The notes: generated by a model not told the origin, from the letters alone. A stretch of 9,377 nt of DNA from Betaproteobacteria bacterium (GCA_020049245.1 JAIFLB010000154.1:1-9377), one strand, 5' to 3'. Counted from the first letter of the stretch, positions 1-6,715 are shown. Program-made: numbers and translations.

Positions 1-360
1 GCCGAAAGTTCGCAACTCAATGCCATGCAAAGTCGTTCCAGGGTCAGTGGCCAAGCGCGCATGGTGCTCGATTTCCAGGAGCGCATCCGCGCCAAGATCC
101 ACGATAACCTTGCACTACCCAAAAACCTGAAGGGCGATGCCGAAGTCATATTCCAGGTTAGTTTGTTGCCCAACGGCGAAGTCGGCCGCGTGACCTTGAA
201 GAAAAGCAGCGGGCAAACTTTGTACGACGAAGCGGTCGCACGTGCCATTTCCAGAGCATCGCCGCTGCCATTACCCAGCGATCGCCAGGCCAGGGAGCAG
301 TTTCTTGATGGCTTGACGCTGAAGTTTCGGCCATCCGATGATGCAAATAACTTCAATTAA
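1..360 (+). CDS. tolA: TolA, C-terminal end (partial, 5' end outside window)
   Basis: The reading frame is open from the first base, so this is the last 119 residues of a longer protein. The visible part matches a TolA/TonB-type C-terminal domain: an amphipathic start with QERIRAKIHDNL, the strand segment EVIFQVSLLPNGEV, the helix LYDEAVARAISRASPLPLP and the final strand GLTLKFRP. TolA is an inner-membrane protein whose long periplasmic helix carries this domain to TolB and Pal at the outer membrane, using proton-motive force through TolQ and TolR. The membrane anchor and the long Ala/Lys-rich helix must lie upstream of the window. Assignment to TolA rather than TonB rests mainly on tolB starting 38 bases downstream. 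The domain is compact and shows no damage. Confidence 0.9.
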   Translation, partial: AESSQLNAMQSRSRVSGQARMVLDFQERIRAKIHDNLALPKNLKGDAEVIFQVSLLPNGEVGRVTLKKSSGQTLYDEAVARAISRASPLPLPSDRQAREQFLDGLTLKFRPSDDANNFN

Positions 361-398
361 CCCCAGCTGATCAATCAGCGACCCAACCCGATTTCGCC

Positions 399-1673
399 AT
401 GCTCATTCGCCTGATAGTTTCACTTTTGTTTGTTCTGGCTGTCTTGCCGGCGCACGCGATGATGACCATCGAGATTGTCGGTGGCGCATCGAATCGTATC
501 CCGCTCGCCGTTTTGCCTTTCAACGACAGCCTGCCTGATCGCTCACGTTCCAGCGCGATAGCCAGCATCGCCGAAGTGGTTGCGGCGGATTTGGGGCGGA
601 GCGGATATTTCGCGATGGTGCCAAGTAGTGACAGCGTTTCACCGGCCGACCCAAAGAATCTGTCCTTAACAGCCTGGAAACGTCGCGGCGCGGACGCGGT
701 ATTGGTCGGCCAGGTGTTGCCGGCGGCAGGCGATTTGCTGGAAGTACGTTTCTGGCTGCTTGATGCGGTACGCGAAACGCAACTTGCGGCGCTGGCCTAC
801 ACCACGCCAGCCAGTGGTTTGCGAGTGGTGGCGCACAAGATTGCCGATCAGGTTCATGAGGTTCTGCTCGGCGAGCCGGGCAGTTACTCTGGGCGTATCG
901 CCTATATTCTGAAACGCAATGGACGCTTCGAGTTGCAGGTGGCGGATGCCGATAGCCACAACGCGGTCACCATCACCACTTCGCCGGAACCGCTGATTTC
1001 GCCGGCCTGGTCACCCGATGGCAAGCGTTTGGCCTACGTCTCGTTTGAAGACAAGAAACCCGTGGTCTATGTGCAGAATCTGGCCGATGGCTCACGCCGC
1101 GCCGTGGCCAAGTTTCGCGGCTCCAACTCCGCCCCGGCGTGGTCGCCTGACGGCCGCAAACTCGCGGTAACGCTGTCGAAGGACGAAACCTCGCAAATCT
1201 ATATGCTCGATCTGATCAGCGGCGAAGTGACTCGCTTCACCCGCGGCGGCGCGCTGGATACCGAACCCGTGTTCAGCCCGGATGGACGCTGGCTGTTCTT
1301 TACCTCCAACCGAGGCGGAACACCTCAGATTTATAAGGCTTCGCTGGTCGATGGTGGCATCAGCCGAGTCACCTTCGAAGGTAGCTACAATGTTTCGCCC
1401 GCCTTGTCCAAGGATGGAAAATCCCTTGCCTTCGTGCACAGGCGGGAAGGCCGCTTCCACGTTGCCGTGATTGAACTGAATAGTGGTCAGATGCGTGTGC
1501 TGACCGATACCGTCCATGACGAGTCGCCCAGTTTTGCGCCGAATGACCGCCAGATCCTCTATGCCACGCTTGTTAATGGGCGCGGTGTTCTGGCCACAGT
1601 CAGCGTCGATGGCAAAATCCGGCAGCGATTGTCACAAAGCGGCGACTTGCGCGAGCCAACATGGGGCAAGTGA
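399..1673 (+). CDS. tolB: TolB, periplasmic beta-propeller of the Tol-Pal system
   Basis: This is a 424-residue periplasmic protein, the usual TolB length. Residues 1-20 are a Sec signal peptide ending AHA, with likely cleavage before MMTIEIVGG. The short N-terminal strand after the signal (about 23-42, ending IPLAVLPF) corresponds to the TolA-contacting TolB box, followed by the mixed alpha/beta domain to about 160. Five PD40/WD40-like blades follow, with cores near residues 201-216 (SPAWSPDGKRLAYVSF), 245-257, 289-301, 333-345 and 376-388. The C-terminus reads LREPTWGK. TolB bridges TolA and Pal during outer-membrane constriction at division. It starts 38 bases after tolA and is probably in the same operon. 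No clear Shine-Dalgarno sequence precedes the ATG; the start is chosen because it begins the signal peptide. Confidence 0.97.
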   Translation: MLIRLIVSLLFVLAVLPAHAMMTIEIVGGASNRIPLAVLPFNDSLPDRSRSSAIASIAEVVAADLGRSGYFAMVPSSDSVSPADPKNLSLTAWKRRGADAVLVGQVLPAAGDLLEVRFWLLDAVRETQLAALAYTTPASGLRVVAHKIADQVHEVLLGEPGSYSGRIAYILKRNGRFELQVADADSHNAVTITTSPEPLISPAWSPDGKRLAYVSFEDKKPVVYVQNLADGSRRAVAKFRGSNSAPAWSPDGRKLAVTLSKDETSQIYMLDLISGEVTRFTRGGALDTEPVFSPDGRWLFFTSNRGGTPQIYKASLVDGGISRVTFEGSYNVSPALSKDGKSLAFVHRREGRFHVAVIELNSGQMRVLTDTVHDESPSFAPNDRQILYATLVNGRGVLATVSVDGKIRQRLSQSGDLREPTWGK

Positions 1674-1745
1674 CGTGTTATGGTGGATTGAGCATTGCAT
1701 ACAATGGCGTGGCAGCAGCGAGGTTGCGACTGACTGCCTTGATTA

Positions 1746-1775
1746 CTGACCTGTGATGCTTGGATTGTCTAGAAT
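1746..1775 (+). promoter_or_regulatory. Candidate sigma-70 promoter for pal-cpoB
   Basis: In the 167-base gap between tolB and pal, a CTGACC hexamer (1746-1751) is followed 18 bases later by TAGAAT (1770-1775), four and five matches to the -35 and -10 consensus. Transcription would start near 1782, giving a leader of about 60 bases before the pal ATG. This would let pal and cpoB be expressed separately from tolB, as a more abundant outer-membrane lipoprotein would need. The call is by pattern only. Confidence 0.45.
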
Positions 1776-1791
1776 ATGGTTTTTACTTGCT

Positions 1792-1826
1792 GTAGCGGCT
1801 GGATAATCCGCTGCATCTTTGTTTTC
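1792..1826 (+). promoter_or_regulatory. Hairpin followed by a T-rich run upstream of pal
   Basis: A 7-bp stem (1792-1798 with 1808-1814, one G-T pair, GCGG/CCGC core) closes a 9-base loop and is followed by ATCTTTGTTTTC. It resembles a weak intrinsic terminator or attenuator. It could limit tolB read-through into pal, or act as a stabilising 5' hairpin if the promoter just upstream is real. The T run is interrupted, so termination would be inefficient. The pal Shine-Dalgarno (GGGAG, 1831-1835) lies outside the stem. Confidence 0.35.
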
Positions 1827-1840
1827 ATCCGGGAGATCTC

Positions 1841-2605
1841 ATGAAATATCTGCTTCATTTAGCGCTCATCAGCATATTGCTATCGGGTTGTGCGGATACG
1901 CCCATGAAAGAAGCAAGCATCGAAGACCGCGAGTCGATTGCCGCGACCGGAACTTCTCCCACGAAACCAGATAGCGTTGCGGCGATCAGCGAGAAATCCT
2001 ATTCAGCCAGCCCTTCTGCCGTTACTTCTGGCACACAAGATCCGAACATCACTTCAAAAGGACTTGCCGGCGATTCCAACAAGGCGACAGCCGGTGTAGT
2101 CACGCAAGGCGTCAATTTGCAAAGCCCGGAAGCAAAGCCTCTTTCCGATACAAACGCCTCGCCAGCCAACACTGTTGCCCAGAGCGGCGCGGCCGGCCAA
2201 CCGGATCGCCCGGATACTTTGAAGTTTGAAGCTCAACCTGTGCTGGACCCGAAAGATCCACAAAGCCCGTTGGCGCAGCGCCGGCTTCTTTTCGATTACG
2301 ACAGTGCAGCCATTCGCGATGAATACCGCACGCTGCTTGAAATGCATGCCAAGTATCTGATCAAGGAGAATTCAGCCCGATTGATCCTGCAAGGTCATGC
2401 TGATGAACGTGGCAGCCGCGAATACAACCTGGCATTAGGCCAACGCCGCGCCGAGAGTGTTTACGCCGCGATGAATCTGCTTGGCGTGCCGGATGCGCAA
2501 ATGGAAGCGGTGTCGATGGGCGAGGAAAAACCGGTTGCCGAAGGCAATGATGAAAGTGCCTGGGCGCAGAACCGTCGTACCGAGATCCTGTATCAGGGCG
2601 AGTGA
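1841..2605 (+). CDS. pal: Pal, peptidoglycan-associated outer-membrane lipoprotein with long linker
   Basis: This is a 254-residue lipoprotein. Residues 1-16 are a signal peptide with lipobox L14-S15-G16-C17; the lipidated residue is C17. The residue after it is Ala, not Asp, which fits outer-membrane sorting. Residues about 18-140 are a Ser/Thr/Ala/Pro-rich, probably disordered linker. Residues about 146-252 are an OmpA-like domain with the peptidoglycan-binding segment GHADERGSREYNLALGQRRA; D188 and R203 are the expected diaminopimelate-contacting pair. The preceding segment DPQSPLAQRRLLFDYDS is close to betaproteobacterial Pal. E. coli Pal is about 173 residues, so this one is some 80 residues longer, all in the linker. 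Pal anchors the outer membrane to the wall and binds TolB. GGGAG five bases before the ATG supports the start. cpoB follows after 6 bases. Confidence 0.95.
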   Translation: MKYLLHLALISILLSGCADTPMKEASIEDRESIAATGTSPTKPDSVAAISEKSYSASPSAVTSGTQDPNITSKGLAGDSNKATAGVVTQGVNLQSPEAKPLSDTNASPANTVAQSGAAGQPDRPDTLKFEAQPVLDPKDPQSPLAQRRLLFDYDSAAIRDEYRTLLEMHAKYLIKENSARLILQGHADERGSREYNLALGQRRAESVYAAMNLLGVPDAQMEAVSMGEEKPVAEGNDESAWAQNRRTEILYQGE

Positions 2606-2611
2606 TCTGAT

Positions 2612-3406
2612 ATGAAACCAGCCGCGCTTGCATGCCTTTCAGTTGCACTCATTGCCACCCAAACCGGCATCGCGGGGCCATTGGAGGATGCGGTTACGCG
2701 CGTAAACGAATTGAACCATCTGGTTCAGTCGCAGAACGAGCGCCTCACCCAACTGGAAGCGAAACTTCAGAATCAGGGCCTGCTCGGCTTGTTGAACCAG
2801 ATCGAAACTCTGAAATCGGAAGTTTCGCGCTTGCGTGGCGCACAGGAAGAACAGACATACCGTCAGGAAGCCGCCGACAAGCGAACAAAAGATCTGTTTT
2901 TTGATCTCGATGAGCGAATCAAGGAAATTGCCAACCGGCCAGTGTCAGCTCCTCCTCCGGTTGACTCCATTCGATTACAAACCTCGCAATCCCTTGTCGT
3001 TTCACCATTAATGCAGAAGGCTGATTCGGAATCCGAAACGACAGCATATGAAATCGCGCATGGCCTGATCAAATCTGGAAAATACCGCGAAGCCGTCGTC
3101 GCTTTCCAGAAATTTGTCAGTCAGTACCCTTCCGGCCCGTTGGCGGCAAATGCACTTTACTGGATCGGCATTTCGCAAGTGACCGGGCTGTCGAACTTCA
3201 AGGCCGCTGCAGAAAGTTATACCCGTTTGCTGGAAGAGTATCCCAACAGTCCGAAAGTACCTGACGCACTGTTATCGCTGGCACGGGCACAAATCCAGAT
3301 GGAAGAAAAAGAGTTGGCGCTGGTTACACTGAATCGCCTGCTGACCAATCATGCGACAAGCAAAGCCGCTGAAAATGGCAAGAAACTGCTTGCCACACTG
3401 AACTAG
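2612..3406 (+). CDS. cpoB: CpoB (YbgF), periplasmic coordinator of wall synthesis and Tol-Pal
   Basis: This is a 264-residue exported protein, a normal length for the family. Residues 1-21 are a signal peptide (likely cut after GIA). Residues about 30-107 form the N-terminal coiled coil that makes YbgF trimers, rich in Gln, Glu and Leu and ending FDLDERIKEI. A Pro/Ser-rich hinge (about 109-140) leads to a TPR domain (about 142-262) with three repeats, recognisable at YEIAHGLIKSGKYREAVVAF, ANALYWIGISQVTGLSNFKA and PDALLSLARAQIQMEEKELA. In E. coli the protein binds TolA and couples PBP1B activity to outer-membrane constriction. It lies 6 bases after pal, so it is likely translationally coupled to it; the Shine-Dalgarno is poor. 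Confidence 0.94.
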   Translation: MKPAALACLSVALIATQTGIAGPLEDAVTRVNELNHLVQSQNERLTQLEAKLQNQGLLGLLNQIETLKSEVSRLRGAQEEQTYRQEAADKRTKDLFFDLDERIKEIANRPVSAPPPVDSIRLQTSQSLVVSPLMQKADSESETTAYEIAHGLIKSGKYREAVVAFQKFVSQYPSGPLAANALYWIGISQVTGLSNFKAAAESYTRLLEEYPNSPKVPDALLSLARAQIQMEEKELALVTLNRLLTNHATSKAAENGKKLLATLN

Positions 3407-3413
3407 CCCCATC

Positions 3414-4061
3414 TTGTCGGTCAGCCGTCTTCGAATCAGTGAGATCTTTTTCTCATTGCAAGGCGAAGCCAGTCGAGTTGGCTTGCCTACGGTTTTTGTG
3501 CGATTGACCGGCTGTCCATTACGCTGCGTGTATTGCGATACAGATTACGCATTTCAGGGCGGCGAGTGGTTGAGCGTGGAAAACATCTTGGCACAAGTGC
3601 GAACCTATCCAACCCATCACGTTACTGTCACTGGCGGCGAGCCGCTTGCGCAAAAGCCCTGTCACGAATTGCTCAGCGCTCTTTGTGATGCAGGTTTTGA
3701 CGTCTCCCTGGAAACCAGCGGAGCGCTTGATGTGGCCGGTGTAGATCCCCGCGTATCACGAATCGTTGATCTGAAAACCCCGGCTTCCGGCGAAGTCGAA
3801 CGCAATTGTTGGGCCAATTTGGATGTGCTCACGCCGCGCGACGAGGTGAAATTCGTGCTTGCCAATGAAGCCGATTACAACTGGGCGAAAGCCGTGTTGA
3901 CGGAGCATCGGATTCATCAACGTTGCCCGATTCTGTTCTCACCGGTGTGGAATCAGATCAACCCTGCCGATCTTGCACAATGGATATTGCGTGATGGCCT
4001 GCCTGTGCGGATGCAGGTGCAGTTGCACAAAATTTTGTGGCAGGAGGCAAAAGGCCGATGA
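3414..4061 (+). CDS. queE: QueE, 7-carboxy-7-deazaguanine synthase
   Basis: This is a 215-residue radical SAM enzyme that converts 6-carboxy-tetrahydropterin to 7-carboxy-7-deazaguanine, the second committed step to preQ0 and queuosine. The N-terminus carries the substrate-side motif EIFFSLQGEASRVGLPTVFV. The iron-sulfur cluster motif is C34-PLR-C38-VY-C41, in the family context LTGCPLRCVYCDTDYAF. The SAM-contacting TGGEP motif is at residues 73-77. The start is TTG: an in-frame TGA at 3399-3401 limits extension, and the next possible starts would delete the conserved N-terminal motif. There is no clear Shine-Dalgarno, so translation probably depends on ribosomes leaving cpoB 7 bases upstream. 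It overlaps queC by an ATGA. Confidence 0.95.
   Translation: MSVSRLRISEIFFSLQGEASRVGLPTVFVRLTGCPLRCVYCDTDYAFQGGEWLSVENILAQVRTYPTHHVTVTGGEPLAQKPCHELLSALCDAGFDVSLETSGALDVAGVDPRVSRIVDLKTPASGEVERNCWANLDVLTPRDEVKFVLANEADYNWAKAVLTEHRIHQRCPILFSPVWNQINPADLAQWILRDGLPVRMQVQLHKILWQEAKGR
4042..4047 (+). promoter_or_regulatory. Ribosome binding site for queC
   Basis: A full AGGAGG lies 10 bases before the ATG at 4058, inside the end of queE. It decides the start over an in-frame GTG at 4037, which lies upstream of this site and would add seven residues that are not part of the family. Confidence 0.8.
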
Positions 4062-4729
4062 AGCGGGCGGTTGTCTTGTTATCGGGCGGCCTGGATTCGG
4101 CCACCACGTTGGCAATAGCACGCGCCGAAGGGCTGACTTGCTACGCACTCAGCCTGGATTATGGACAGCGCCATCATGCCGAACTGGAAGCCGCGCGGTT
4201 GCAGGCACTTGGACTGGGTGCGACGGAGCATCGAGTCATGCGACTGGATATGGGTCCTTTTGGCGGCTCCGCCTTGACCGATGCTTCAATTGCGGTTCCA
4301 GAATCAGCCAGCGAGGGAATCCCGGTCACGTATGTGCCGGCGCGCAATACCATCATGCTCTCGCTCGCACTAGGTTGGGCTGAAGTCCTGGATGCAGAGG
4401 CGATCTATATCGGAATCAACGCGCTCGATTACTCGGGTTATCCCGACTGTCGGCCGGATTTCGTCGTTGCGTTTCAGCAGCTTGCCAATCTCGCGACCAA
4501 ACGAGCTGTCAATGGCGCCCCAATTGAAATCCGCGCACCTTTAATCAACCTGACCAAGGCACAAATCGTTCAGATGGGCCTGCGTTTGGGGGTAGATTAC
4601 CGAAGTACGGTTTCTTGCTATCAAGCTGATATTGAAGGCCGGGCTTGTGGGCGTTGCGACTCTTGTCGCTTGCGTCGTCAAGGCTTCGAACAAGCCGGGT
4701 TAGCCGATCCAACCCGATATGTAGATTGA
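4058..4729 (+). CDS. queC: QueC, preQ0 (7-cyano-7-deazaguanine) synthase
   Basis: This is a 223-residue ATP-dependent enzyme that converts 7-carboxy-7-deazaguanine and ammonia to preQ0. The PP-loop ATP-binding motif SGGLDS is at residues 9-14, right after the MKRAVVLL strand. Further family segments are YALSLDYGQRHHAEL, TYVPARNTIMLSLALGWAE and GINALDYSGYPDCRPDF. The C-terminal zinc site is C187, C197, C200 and C203 (CGRCDSC). Length is normal and all key residues are present. It starts within the queE stop codon (ATGA), so the two are translated together. The pathway's queD and the later queF or queA genes are not in this window. Confidence 0.97.
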   Translation: MKRAVVLLSGGLDSATTLAIARAEGLTCYALSLDYGQRHHAELEAARLQALGLGATEHRVMRLDMGPFGGSALTDASIAVPESASEGIPVTYVPARNTIMLSLALGWAEVLDAEAIYIGINALDYSGYPDCRPDFVVAFQQLANLATKRAVNGAPIEIRAPLINLTKAQIVQMGLRLGVDYRSTVSCYQADIEGRACGRCDSCRLRRQGFEQAGLADPTRYVD

Positions 4730-4799
4730 TGTTTTCTGCCCGCTTTCGGGCATCGACAAAGTGGTTTTGCAATAAATTGGTAATGCACGCGGCATAAAT

Positions 4800-4805
4800 G
4801 AGGAG
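4800..4805 (+). promoter_or_regulatory. Ribosome binding site for the YeeE/YedE gene
   Basis: GAGGAG is placed 8 bases before the GTG at 4814. The ATG at 4798 nearby reads into a stop after three codons, so the GTG is the start. Confidence 0.75.
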
Positions 4806-4813
4806 ATAAAAAC

Positions 4814-5911
4814 GTGGATACGGTAGAAAACCCTGCACTTGTAGTGGCTTGGTCAGGTTTTTTCCTGGCATTGATTTTTGGGTTCATGGCCAATAAAACC
4901 AGTTTCTGCACCATGGGTGCGGTTTCAGACGTCGTCAACATGGGCGACTGGGGACGCATGCGTGCCTGGCTACTCGGTATTGGCTTGGCCATATTGGGCA
5001 CCAACGTCCTTGCCTATTTCACGCTGGTGGATCTAGGCCAAGCCTATTACACCCGCGGCACAGTGCATTGGTTGGCGGCGCTGGTTGGCGGCTTGACCTT
5101 CGGCCTCGGTATGACTCTGGCTGGCGGTTGCGGGCAGCGCACGCTGGTCCGACTTGGAGGCGGCAATCTGAAGTCTATTGTTGTTTTCATCTTCCTTGGC
5201 TACACCGCGTTGGTGACCATGAATGGAATTCTGCGCATCTTCGTTGACAGCGTTTTGCGTGCAGATGCCGTCACCCTGCAATTGCAGGGCTTGCAAACGT
5301 TGCCTCACCTGCTGGGCATGACCGACAAGATTTCGCATCTGTCAGTGGCCATTGTGTTATCCCTGCTGATCTTGGCCTTTGTCTTTGCCAACAAGGAATT
5401 TCGCCAGAATCGCGACAACCTGCTAGCCGGGATTGTGGTCGGCGGTGTGGTCGTTGCTGGTTGGTATGCAACCGGCTACCTTGGTTTCGGCGAAGACCCG
5501 GAGACCATGGAATTGACCTATCTTGGAACCGATTCACGCGGCCCAGAGTCGATGACGTTTGTAGGACCACTTGCCTACACTATGGATTTATGGGCTTACT
5601 GGCGCGACAAACGAGTCACCTTTGGCGTAGCCAGCGTATTTGGCGTCGTCGTTGGCTCATTCATTTATTCATTATTGAGCCGAAGCTTCCGCTGGGAATA
5701 TTTCAACTCGCCACAAGACATGTTCAGACATATCCTAGGGGCAATCCTGATGGGATTTGGTGGCATAACTGCAATGGGCTGCACGATTGGTCAAGCCGTA
5801 ACGGGCGTTTCCACTTTGGCGATCAGTTCATTCATCGTATTCTTTGGCATCGTCGCGGGCTCAGCCATCACCATGAAAATTCAGTATTACCTGATGATGC
5901 GAGATGCCTGA
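4814..5911 (+). CDS. YeeE/YedE-family inner-membrane transporter, probable sulfur-compound uptake
   Basis: This is a 365-residue very hydrophobic protein with about nine membrane segments (roughly 9-25, 50-72, 84-104, 120-140, 175-192, 203-223, 268-288, 306-325 and 333-352). It belongs to the YeeE/YedE (sulfur transport) family. Three family cysteines sit in glycine-rich turns: C32 (KTSFCTMGAVSD), C106 (GGCGQRTLVRLGGGN) and C323 (MGCTIGQAVTGVSTLA). In the characterised thiosulfate transporter YeeE/TsuA, equivalent conserved cysteines relay the substrate through the pore, so transport of thiosulfate or another reduced sulfur species is inferred; the exact substrate is not known. The segment 225-268 is a polar extramembrane loop rich in Asp, Glu and aromatic residues. 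No TusA-like partner follows; the next gene is an exported thioredoxin. It uses a GTG start with a strong ribosome site. Confidence 0.85.
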   Translation: MDTVENPALVVAWSGFFLALIFGFMANKTSFCTMGAVSDVVNMGDWGRMRAWLLGIGLAILGTNVLAYFTLVDLGQAYYTRGTVHWLAALVGGLTFGLGMTLAGGCGQRTLVRLGGGNLKSIVVFIFLGYTALVTMNGILRIFVDSVLRADAVTLQLQGLQTLPHLLGMTDKISHLSVAIVLSLLILAFVFANKEFRQNRDNLLAGIVVGGVVVAGWYATGYLGFGEDPETMELTYLGTDSRGPESMTFVGPLAYTMDLWAYWRDKRVTFGVASVFGVVVGSFIYSLLSRSFRWEYFNSPQDMFRHILGAILMGFGGITAMGCTIGQAVTGVSTLAISSFIVFFGIVAGSAITMKIQYYLMMRDA

Positions 5912-5987
5912 TGCAAATGTTTCATTCAAGTTGTGCAACATGCGGTCGATAATGAATTAAATCAGCGCATATATGCGTTCCAGTTTG

Positions 5988-5994
5988 AAAGGGG
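5988..5994 (+). promoter_or_regulatory. Ribosome binding site for the TlpA-like gene
   Basis: AAAGGGG lies 5 bases before the ATG at 6000. It decides the start over an in-frame ATG at 5973, which has no such site and would put nine polar residues in front of a normal signal peptide. Confidence 0.75.
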
Positions 5995-5999
5995 TTTCA

Positions 6000-6650
6000 A
6001 TGCGTAAGCTGTTGATAGGTTCATTGATGATGGGGCTAGTGGCATTCATGCCATCTGCTCCTGTCTTAGCCGATTCCGAACCGACCAAAGCGATCAACTT
6101 CGAGTTTGTGGACGTGAATGGCAAAGCCCTCAAATTGTCTGATTTCAAGGGGAAATGGGTTCTGGTCAATTTCTGGGCACCTTGGTGTCCGCTATGCTGG
6201 GTTGAAGTCCCCACTCTCAACGAACTCAACAAACGAAAAGATTTTGTGGTGATCGGCGTCGGCCTCGACTATGGACCCGACGAGAGCATCGTCAAGGACA
6301 CCGCAAACAGGCACAGTATCGAGTTTTACGCTGTCGTCGCGGGTGGCGCTCGCCGCAATCCTGACAGCCCCTTCCGTCAGGTTGGACCGGTTGACTTTTA
6401 CCCCACTTCCTACATCTATGATCCGAATGGCGAAATCGTCATGTTCATCCCTGGACAAGTCAGGATGAACAAGATTCTTGCGTTTATGGATGACTACAAG
6501 GCCAAAAACACCCAGTTCGCGGGCAATAAACGGTCAGATGCGGCACCCGCCACTCCGATCCAGGAAGTCACTTACAGCAAGCCTGGAACACGTGCACCCG
6601 CTAATGCGGCACCCGCAGCCAAGAAGCCGGCAAAATCGATAACTTATTAA
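6000..6650 (+). CDS. Exported TlpA/ResA-like thioredoxin
   Basis: This is a 216-residue periplasmic thiol-disulfide protein. Residues 1-24 form a signal peptide (MRKLLIGSLMMG core, ending VLA). No lipobox or second membrane segment is visible, so the protein is probably soluble in the periplasm. The thioredoxin fold covers about 31-172: the TlpA-type entry strand FEFVDVNGKALKLSDFKGKW, the active site W62-C63-P-L-C66, and the cis-proline loop FYPTSYIYDPNGEIV (P135). Residues about 176-216 are an Ala/Pro/Lys-rich tail outside the fold. CPLC is an uncommon dipeptide between the cysteines; family members act as thiol reductases in cytochrome c maturation or in sulfur pathways. It follows the transporter by 88 bases on the same strand and is probably co-transcribed. 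The role is inferred from fold and neighbour only. Confidence 0.87.
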   Translation: MRKLLIGSLMMGLVAFMPSAPVLADSEPTKAINFEFVDVNGKALKLSDFKGKWVLVNFWAPWCPLCWVEVPTLNELNKRKDFVVIGVGLDYGPDESIVKDTANRHSIEFYAVVAGGARRNPDSPFRQVGPVDFYPTSYIYDPNGEIVMFIPGQVRMNKILAFMDDYKAKNTQFAGNKRSDAAPATPIQEVTYSKPGTRAPANAAPAAKKPAKSITY

Positions 6651-6673
6651 TATAAATTCCGCGCTATTCCTGG

Positions 6674-6702
6674 TTGACCGCTGGGGTGTTTTTTAGAATA
6701 AT
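6674..6702 (+). promoter_or_regulatory. Promoter of the tRNA-Lys unit
   Basis: TTGACC (6674-6679), a 17-base spacer and AATAAT (6697-6702) give five of six matches in each hexamer. Transcription would start near 6709, about 7 bases before the first tRNA. The bases after the -10 (TGCGGAC) are GC-rich, as in stable-RNA promoters under stringent control. An A/T-rich stretch at about 6648-6658 lies where a distal UP element would be. Confidence 0.75.
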
Positions 6703-6715
6703 TGCGGACTTTTCT

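Noticed and set aside
1092..1517. 141-codon open frame on the - strand within tolB
   Set aside because: It is antisense to well-conserved propeller repeats, has no family-like sequence and no ribosome site; such frames are common opposite GC-rich genes.
3973..4383. 136-codon + strand frame across the queE-queC junction
   Set aside because: It overlaps two certain genes in another frame and has a Cys/Arg/Gly-rich composition typical of a shadow frame.
4737..4752. 6-bp hairpin (TGCCCG/CGGGCA, loop CTTT) 8 bases after queC, considered as a terminator
   Set aside because: The stem is short and no T run follows it on either strand. It may slow polymerase but cannot be called a terminator.
4753..4798. 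Possible promoter directly upstream of the transporter gene
   Set aside because: TCGACA and TTGCAA hexamers are present but no -10 hexamer lies at 16-18 bases from either, so no promoter is called; read-through from queC is possible.
5461..5952. 163-codon + strand frame over the end of the transporter
   Set aside because: It is a shifted reading of the transporter gene, rich in Trp, His and Arg with no recognisable domain. Only its last 13 codons are discussed separately as a mini-ORF.
5931..5962. Possible promoter upstream of the TlpA-like gene (TTGTGC with TAATGA or TTAAAT)
   Set aside because: Spacers are 13 and 20 bases, outside the usual range, so the gene is taken as co-transcribed with the transporter.
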